Below are positions 6,375 through 10,418 of a DNA stretch of 10,418 nucleotides, piece by piece. The stretch's first letter is position 1; each line of letters begins with the position of its first letter. The stretch is from an uncultured Marinosulfonomonas sp. (GTDB lineage Bacteria > Pseudomonadota > Alphaproteobacteria > Rhodobacterales > Rhodobacteraceae): the NCBI GenBank assembly GCA_947311455.1, contig CAMZKY010000191.1:1-10418 (forward strand), given 5' to 3'. Both the position numbers and the translations under genes were made by a program. The notes under the pieces are model-generated. The model was not told where the DNA came from, searched no databases, and worked only from the letters and a program-made list of their open reading frames with translations.

Positions 6375-8458
6375 TACTGTGCCCCTCCGCCGATTGCCAT
6401 CCAGGTGATCAAGCCGACCACACCCAGAACCATCGCCAAAGCGTAGGTAAACACATAGCCGGTTTGGGCTTTGCCTGCGAGGCGGGTGAAGAACGGGATA
6501 ATCCCCATTGCCACACCGTTGATGGCCCCATCAATCATTTTTCCATCTCCGAATTTCCACAAGAAACGACCAATCGCCATAGCAGGGCGTACAAAGATCG
6601 CGTCGTATATTTCATCAAAATACCATTTATTCAGTAAGAACCGGTGGAACATCGGGAATACTTTGGCCAGCCATTTGGGGGCCTTTGGATTAACGATATA
6701 AAACCACCACGCCAGCACAAAGCCGATCACCATAGCAACGAATGGCGAAACCTTGACCCATTTTGGCGATTCATGCGCATCGGTCATGACCGTGTTTTCA
6801 GGCCGCATAAAGATCGCCCCGACAGGCGCGCCTTCGTGGGCAGCCACGGCCTCGTGGGTTGTGCTTTCTGCGGTGCCTTCAGTTTCATGGCCTTCCGCAG
6901 CATCATTCATTGTAACTTCGTGGCTTGGAATGCCAAAGAAGGTGTTGAATTTCGCGTGATCACCAAAGAACGGCCCCAGCCAGATCATACCGGCAAACAC
7001 CGCCCCAAGCGCCAGCACCCCCAAAGGCACAAGCATCACCATCGGGCTTTCGTGGGCATGTTCGTGGGTGTGTTTATCACCACGTGCCTTACCAAAGAAC
7101 GTCATGAACATCAGACGCCAGCTATAAAAACTGGTAAACAAGGCTGCAACCACAAGCATCCAGAAGGCAAAATCCCCGGCCCCTGTGCCCGCTGCAAAGG
7201 CGCTTTCGATAATTGCGTCTTTCGATAGGAACCCGGCAAAGCCGATAGATGTCAGCGGAATACCAACACCCGTGATCGCCAAGGTGCCAATCAGCATTGC
7301 GTAATATGTCATCGGGATCTTTTTACGAAGCCCGCCGTAATTGCGCATATCCTGTTCGTGGTGCATGGCATGAATAACCGACCCTGCGCCAAGGAACAAC
7401 ATCGCCTTGAAAAACGCGTGGGTAAACAAGTGGAACATCGCCGCCGAATACACCCCGACGCCCGCCGCCACAAACATATACCCCAGCTGTGACATGGTTG
7501 AATAGGCAATCACCCGTTTGATATCGTTCTGCACCAGCCCGATTGTCGCGGCAACAAAGGCCGTGGCCGCGCCGATATACACAATAAAGGTGGTGGCTTG
7601 CGGCGCGTATTCCATCAGCGGCGACATGCGCGACACAAGGAATACACCCGCCGTCACCATGGTGGCCGCGTGGATCAGGGCCGAAACAGGTGTCGGGCCT
7701 TCCATCGCGTCGGGCAACCATGTGTGCAGAAACAACTGCGCCGATTTCCCCATCGCACCGATAAACAACAGAAACGCCAGCAGGTTTGCGGCATTCCAAT
7801 CCGTCCACAAGAAATGCAAGTTTGTTTCCGCCAAATGCGGAGCAGCGGCAAAAACATCGTCCAGCTTAATACTGTCTGTCAGGTAAAACAGGCCAAAAAT
7901 ACCAAGGGCAAAGCCAAAATCCCCAACACGGTTCACCACAAACGCCTTGATTGCGGCGGCGTTGGCAGATGGCTTGCGATAATAAAACCCGATCAACAGG
8001 TACGAGGCAACGCCCACGCCCTCCCAACCAAAGAACATTTGCACAAGGTTATCTGCTGTCACCAGCGCCAGCATGGCAAAGGTAAAGAACGAAAGATAGG
8101 CAAAGAAACGCGGCTTATAGCTTTCGCTTTCGGGCCATTGCGGATCATTTTCCATGTAGCCAAAGCTGTATAGGTGAACAAGGCTCGACACCGTTGTCAC
8201 CACCACCAGCATAATCGCGGTCAGACGATCAAGGCGAATGCCCCAATCAGTGCTAAGGGATCCGCTGTCGATAAAGCGCAGGATCTGGATATGCTCGGTT
8301 GTTCCATCAAAGGTTAGAAAGATAACCCACGACAGAATAGCCGATAGAAACAATAGGCCCGTGGTCAACCACTGCGCGGCTTTTTCGCCAATGATCCGCC
8401 AGCCAAATCCGGCAATAAGCGCGCCAATCAGCGGGGCAAAAAGAATGAGTTTAACCAT
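6374..8458 (-). CDS. nuoL: NADH-quinone oxidoreductase subunit L
   Basis: Largest antiporter-like subunit of complex I (ND5 homologue), at the distal end of the membrane arm. 694 residues, longer than the E. coli protein (about 613). Channel residues seen: Glu146 in FFGWEGVGVASYLLIGF, Asp180 in VNRVGD, Lys238 in MGKSAQLFLHTWLPDA, His263 in SALIHAATMV, His343/His347/Lys351 in FHLFTHAFFKA, and Lys413 in FLSKDAI. The C-terminal KWYFDEIYDAIFVRP (611-625) and following helix correspond to the long lateral amphipathic helix, closed by a last membrane segment (about 668-689). The extra length lies mostly in the region between later membrane segments: a His/Glu cluster DKHTHEHAHESP (461-472) and a hydrophilic His/Glu/Ala/Thr-rich stretch (about 513-545). 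The start is an ATG 6 nt after the nuoK stop, with AAAGG 10 nt upstream. Confidence 0.98.
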   Translation of the reverse strand: MVKLILFAPLIGALIAGFGWRIIGEKAAQWLTTGLLFLSAILSWVIFLTFDGTTEHIQILRFIDSGSLSTDWGIRLDRLTAIMLVVVTTVSSLVHLYSFGYMENDPQWPESESYKPRFFAYLSFFTFAMLALVTADNLVQMFFGWEGVGVASYLLIGFYYRKPSANAAAIKAFVVNRVGDFGFALGIFGLFYLTDSIKLDDVFAAAPHLAETNLHFLWTDWNAANLLAFLLFIGAMGKSAQLFLHTWLPDAMEGPTPVSALIHAATMVTAGVFLVSRMSPLMEYAPQATTFIVYIGAATAFVAATIGLVQNDIKRVIAYSTMSQLGYMFVAAGVGVYSAAMFHLFTHAFFKAMLFLGAGSVIHAMHHEQDMRNYGGLRKKIPMTYYAMLIGTLAITGVGIPLTSIGFAGFLSKDAIIESAFAAGTGAGDFAFWMLVVAALFTSFYSWRLMFMTFFGKARGDKHTHEHAHESPMVMLVPLGVLALGAVFAGMIWLGPFFGDHAKFNTFFGIPSHEVTMNDAAEGHETEGTAESTTHEAVAAHEGAPVGAIFMRPENTVMTDAHESPKWVKVSPFVAMVIGFVLAWWFYIVNPKAPKWLAKVFPMFHRFLLNKWYFDEIYDAIFVRPAMAIGRFLWKFGDGKMIDGAINGVAMGIIPFFTRLAGKAQTGYVFTYALAMVLGVVGLITWMAIGGGAQ
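6382..6388 (-). promoter_or_regulatory. Strong ribosome binding site of nuoM
   Basis: GGAGGGG, 7 nt before the nuoM ATG and encoded within the Gly-rich last codons of nuoL. Together with the TAATG stop/start overlap it supports reinitiation or coupled translation of nuoM after nuoL and fixes the nuoM start. Confidence 0.75.
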
Positions 8459-8464
8459 TTCGAA

Positions 8465-8770
8465 CTAGCCTTTCATCACGTTGACGTCTTCAACGTCAAT
8501 CGAGCCGCGGTTACGGAAGAAGATAACAAGGATCGCCAACCCGATCGCCGCCTCGGCAGCGGCCACGGTCAGCACAAAAATTGTGAACACTTGCCCAACC
8601 AGATCGCCACTAAACGACGAAAAGGCCACAAGGTTGATATTCACCGAAAGCAGCATCAATTCGATCGACATCAAAATGATGATCACATTCTTGCGGTTCA
8701 GGAAAATCCCGAAAATCCCGATCACGAAAAGCGCAGATGTCAGCGCCAGATATTGTTCAATTCCGATCAT
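8465..8770 (-). CDS. nuoK: NADH-quinone oxidoreductase subunit K
   Basis: Small membrane subunit of complex I (ND4L homologue) with three expected membrane helices. 101 residues, the usual length. The two membrane glutamates essential in E. coli NuoK (Glu36 and Glu72 there) are visible as Glu37 in LMSIELMLLSVNINLVAF and Glu73 in VAAAEAAIGLAI. The tail reads RGSIDVEDVNVMKG, typical of alphaproteobacterial NuoK. The ATG lies 2 nt after the nuoJ stop, with AGGGG (8779-8783) 8 nt upstream inside the nuoJ end. NuoK packs with NuoJ, A and H, linking quinone chemistry to the antiporter-like subunits. Confidence 0.98.
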   Translation of the reverse strand: MIGIEQYLALTSALFVIGIFGIFLNRKNVIIILMSIELMLLSVNINLVAFSSFSGDLVGQVFTIFVLTVAAAEAAIGLAILVIFFRNRGSIDVEDVNVMKG

Positions 8771-8772
8771 AA

Positions 8773-9387
8773 TTAAAGCCCCTGCCCCGGTTTCACGTCG
8801 ATCACTTCCATGGCTTTGGCCGGATCACGATGCATTTGCGCCATAACGTTCTGACGTTTGACATTGGTGCGATGACGCAGTGTCAGCACAATCGCGCCGA
8901 TCATTGCCACCAACAGGATCAAACCCGCCGTCTGGAATAAAAAGATGTATTTGCCATAAATCAGCTGCCCCAAGGCGGCTGTGTTGGTGACTTCGGTCAT
9001 ATCGGGGGTCAGCGCCGCGCGCACTGCTTCGGCATTATTGGAGATTTCCCAATTGCCAAAGGCCAGCGAAAACTCAAGCAGCAAAACCACCCCGATTAAT
9101 CCGGCCACCGGAATGTATTTGGCCATTTCGCCGCGCAATTCGGCAAAATCCACATCGATCATCATCACCACAAACATGAACAAAACCGCGACGGCGCCCA
9201 CATAAACAATGATCATCAACATCGCCACAAATTCGGCCCCCAGCAGCACAAACAGCCCCGCCGATGACAAAAAGGCCAAGATCAGCCACATCACCGAATG
9301 CACGGGATTTTTCGAGATCACTGTAAACAGCGCCCCGATCACCGTGCTTATGGCGAATACGTAAAAGGCGAAATCAGCTACACCCAT
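8773..9387 (-). CDS. nuoJ: NADH-quinone oxidoreductase subunit J
   Basis: Membrane subunit of complex I (ND6 homologue), 204 residues with five expected membrane segments (about 5-23, 28-48, 53-76, 91-110 and 148-170). The NPVHSVMWLILAFLSSAG stretch (27-44) and the third helix region MIIVYVGAVAVLFMFVVMM (58-76), where the family has its pi-bulge, are well conserved. The C-terminal tail RHRTNVKRQN...DPAKAMEVIDV is hydrophilic and typical of alphaproteobacteria. The frame is open a further 30 codons upstream to an ATG at 9477, but that extension lies over the end of the DUF4259 gene and reads as basic, non-membrane sequence. The ATG at 9387, giving MGVADFAFYVFA, matches the family N-terminus and leaves 7 nt after the DUF4259 stop. 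AGGAAG (9398-9403) is 10 nt upstream, a rather long spacing. Confidence 0.97.
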   Translation of the reverse strand: MGVADFAFYVFAISTVIGALFTVISKNPVHSVMWLILAFLSSAGLFVLLGAEFVAMLMIIVYVGAVAVLFMFVVMMIDVDFAELRGEMAKYIPVAGLIGVVLLLEFSLAFGNWEISNNAEAVRAALTPDMTEVTNTAALGQLIYGKYIFLFQTAGLILLVAMIGAIVLTLRHRTNVKRQNVMAQMHRDPAKAMEVIDVKPGQGL

Positions 9388-9394
9388 GTTCTTC

Positions 9395-9811
9395 TCACTT
9401 CCTAAGTCGAGCTTGCAGATCAGCAATTGCTGCCAACCATTCCGCTCCCGTTTCATCATTTTCCGTCCACAATTCATGAATTTCTGAATTGTCGCCCGTT
9501 ATTCTATCCAGTGCGAGGCTTGCAGCGGCTTTGACACCTTCAAGCGCAACAATGGCTTCTGCATGTTCATTCGCTTGGCCACGCACATTATCATCCATAT
9601 TTTCGGCAGGGTATCCAAACGCAATTGCCACAGTTTCTGCAGCGGCACGCCCGTGTACCCCGTCGTCATATTCTAGGTAATCTGAAACAAGTGTTTCATT
9701 GACCGCCGTCAAAGCACCCGAAACCGCAGACGCACCCGCACCGGCCAGCTCTTCATCAAGCCAGTCCAATGCTGTATCATCTTCAAAGGCTCCTACGCCC
9801 CAAGCACCCAT
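9395..9811 (-). CDS. DUF4259 domain protein inside the nuo operon
   Basis: 138-residue soluble protein with the N-terminal signature of DUF4259: MGAWGVGAFEDDTALDWLDE. No signal peptide or membrane segment is visible. It is strikingly acidic: I count 28 Asp/Glu against 7 Lys/Arg. The rest looks helical and Ala-rich, with GRAAAETVAIAFGYP (54-68) and WLAAIADLQARLRK at the end. The family has no established function known to me. It sits between nuoI (39-nt gap, the largest in this cluster) and nuoJ (7-nt gap), in the same direction, with a good SD GAAGGGA (9819-9825) 7 nt before the ATG, so it is almost certainly co-transcribed and translated with complex I. Rhodobacter and Paracoccus complex I operons are known to carry unidentified reading frames between structural genes; this may be one. 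A role in complex I assembly or regulation would be inference from position only. Confidence 0.9.
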   Translation of the reverse strand: MGAWGVGAFEDDTALDWLDEELAGAGASAVSGALTAVNETLVSDYLEYDDGVHGRAAAETVAIAFGYPAENMDDNVRGQANEHAEAIVALEGVKAAASLALDRITGDNSEIHELWTENDETGAEWLAAIADLQARLRK

Positions 9812-9850
9812 TTTTTCGTCCCTTCTTTTGGAGTCATTGCCCCGATTGCC

Positions 9851-10342
9851 CTAGCGATAGGGCGCGTCCAGTTCCAAATTTTTGGCAATCTCGGCTTCCC
9901 ATCGGTCGCCATTGTCCAGCAATTTGGCTTTGTCATAAAACAACTCTTCGCGTGTTTCGGTGGCGTATTCAAAATTCGGCCCCTCGACAATCGCATCCAC
10001 GGGGCAGGCCTCTTGGCAGAACCCGCAATAGATGCATTTGGTCATGTCCAGATCATAACGCGTGGTGCGCCGTGACCCGTCTTCGCGCGGCTCCGCATCA
10101 ATGGTGATCGCCTGTGCGGGGCAAATGGCCTCGCAGAGTTTACAGGCAATGCACCGCTCTTCGCCATTTGGATAGCGGCGCAAGGCATGTTCACCACGAA
10201 ACCGCGGGCTGATCGGGCCTTTTTCATGGGGGTAATTCAGCGTTGCCTTGGGGGCAAAGAAGTATTTGAATCCCAGTTGAAAGCCTTTGATGTAATCAAA
10301 CAGCAAAAAGTATTTCGTGGCGCGAACGTAATCAAATGCCAT
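9851..10342 (-). CDS. nuoI: NADH-quinone oxidoreductase subunit I
   Basis: Peripheral-arm subunit of complex I (TYKY homologue) carrying two [4Fe-4S] clusters (N6a and N6b) that lead electrons towards the terminal cluster N2 in NuoB and quinone. 163 residues, the usual alphaproteobacterial length. Two ferredoxin motifs are intact: CIACKLCEAICP with Cys64, 67, 70 and 74, and CIYCGFCQEACP with Cys103, 106, 109 and 113. The N-terminal part (about 8-30) is amphipathic/hydrophobic and expected to rest on the membrane arm. The ATG is preceded by AGGGGG (10351-10356) at 8 nt spacing, located in the last codons of the upstream gene. The gene ends 39 nt before the DUF4259 start. Confidence 0.98.
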   Translation of the reverse strand: MAFDYVRATKYFLLFDYIKGFQLGFKYFFAPKATLNYPHEKGPISPRFRGEHALRRYPNGEERCIACKLCEAICPAQAITIDAEPREDGSRRTTRYDLDMTKCIYCGFCQEACPVDAIVEGPNFEYATETREELFYDKAKLLDNGDRWEAEIAKNLELDAPYR

Positions 10343-10346
10343 GTTT

Positions 10347-10418
10347 TTAACCCCCTATCGCCCAGCGGGCATATGCGCCGCCGAAGGCTCCGTATTGTGC
10401 AAGAAATGCAACGATCAC
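10347..10418 (-). CDS. Partial CDS upstream of nuoI, C-terminal 23 residues
   Basis: From the right edge an open minus-strand frame reads 23 codons and stops with TAA (10347-10349), 4 nt before the nuoI ATG. The visible end is hydrophobic then Gly/Ala/aromatic-rich: VIVAFLAQYGAFGG followed by AYARWAIGG. NuoH would be the complex I gene expected before nuoI, but this tail does not resemble the NuoH C-termini I remember. It may be a small extra membrane protein encoded between nuoH and nuoI, as unidentified frames are known in the Rhodobacter/Paracoccus clusters. An unusual NuoH end cannot be excluded. The frame also contains the nuoI SD, so it is likely translated in the same operon. Confidence 0.55.
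   Translation of the reverse strand: MIVAFLAQYGAFGGAYARWAIGG

Larger units (their letters stand above)
199..10418 (-). other. Probable single transcription unit nuo...birA-coaX-rnj
   Basis: Ten complete genes and one partial gene run head to tail on the minus strand. The junctions, from the right, are 4, 39, 7, 2 and 6 nt, then TAATG (1-nt overlap), 8 nt, an 11-nt overlap, 9 nt and ATGA (4-nt overlap). None leaves room for a conventional promoter and terminator, and I see no stem followed by a T-run at any junction. Internal promoters inside genes cannot be excluded. The operon promoter lies beyond the right edge, ahead of nuoA, if the usual gene order holds. Confidence 0.7.

Noticed and set aside
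6644..7228. 194-residue plus-strand open frame opposite nuoL
   Set aside because: Antisense shadow of nuoL; composition and lack of motifs argue against a gene.
8481..8499. 7-bp inverted repeat TTGACGT/ACGTCAA in the nuoK tail, near the nuoL start
   Set aside because: It is explained by the conserved repeated codons of the NuoK tail (IDVEDVNV); no T-run follows, so it is not a terminator.
9388..9477. N-terminal 30-residue extension of nuoJ
   Set aside because: It overlaps the end of the DUF4259 gene and is not conserved NuoJ sequence; the internal ATG at 9387 matches the family start.
9812..9850. 39-nt gap between nuoI and the DUF4259 gene as a possible promoter
   Set aside because: It contains a good SD but no recognisable -35/-10 pair, and it is too short to hold both a terminator and a promoter.
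1..10418. tRNA genes, CRISPR arrays, insertion sequences, phage or defence genes
   Set aside because: I looked for repeated spacers, terminal repeats, transposase or integrase motifs and tRNA-like cloverleaf segments and saw none; the window is almost fully occupied by conserved coding sequence.

Overview
The window is the distal half of an alphaproteobacterial complex I (nuo) operon and the housekeeping genes behind it. Everything except one short left-edge fragment reads on the minus strand, so transcription runs from high to low coordinates: [unidentified gene end] - nuoI - DUF4259 gene - nuoJ - nuoK - nuoL - nuoM - nuoN - birA - coaX - rnj. The protein sequences (the NuoJ C-terminal tail, the type III pantothenate kinase, the birA-coaX-rnj trio behind nuoN) and the roughly 55% GC content fit Rhodobacterales (Roseobacter/Paracoccus group). 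The exact genus cannot be read from the window.

Right part (about 9.4-10.4 kb): the last 23 codons of a small or unidentified protein, then nuoI (the 2x[4Fe-4S] subunit), then a very acidic soluble DUF4259 protein inserted between nuoI and nuoJ. Centre (3.4-9.4 kb): the membrane-arm subunits NuoJ, K, L, M and N. All expected proton-channel Lys/Glu residues are present, and junctions are 8 nt or less, with a TAATG stop/start overlap at nuoL/nuoM. Left part (0.2-3.4 kb): a biotin protein ligase with a non-ATG start overlapping the nuoN end, a type III pantothenate kinase, and ribonuclease J whose start overlaps the coaX stop (ATGA).

The first 200 bases hold the C-terminal end of a plus-strand reading frame with clearly lower GC (about 43%). 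Its stop codon interlocks with that of rnj in a shared TTAA. A 9-bp inverted repeat lies inside it.

Functionally, NuoI passes electrons towards quinone, NuoJ/K and the antiporter-like L/M/N subunits pump protons, and BirA and CoaX supply cofactor functions (protein biotinylation, CoA synthesis). RNase J processes RNA. No gap between genes exceeds 39 nt, so one long polycistronic transcript is likely. I see no tRNA, rRNA, CRISPR array, insertion sequence or clear promoter. The window is mostly conserved core genome; the least explained parts are the DUF4259 gene, the two edge fragments and the left-edge inverted repeat.
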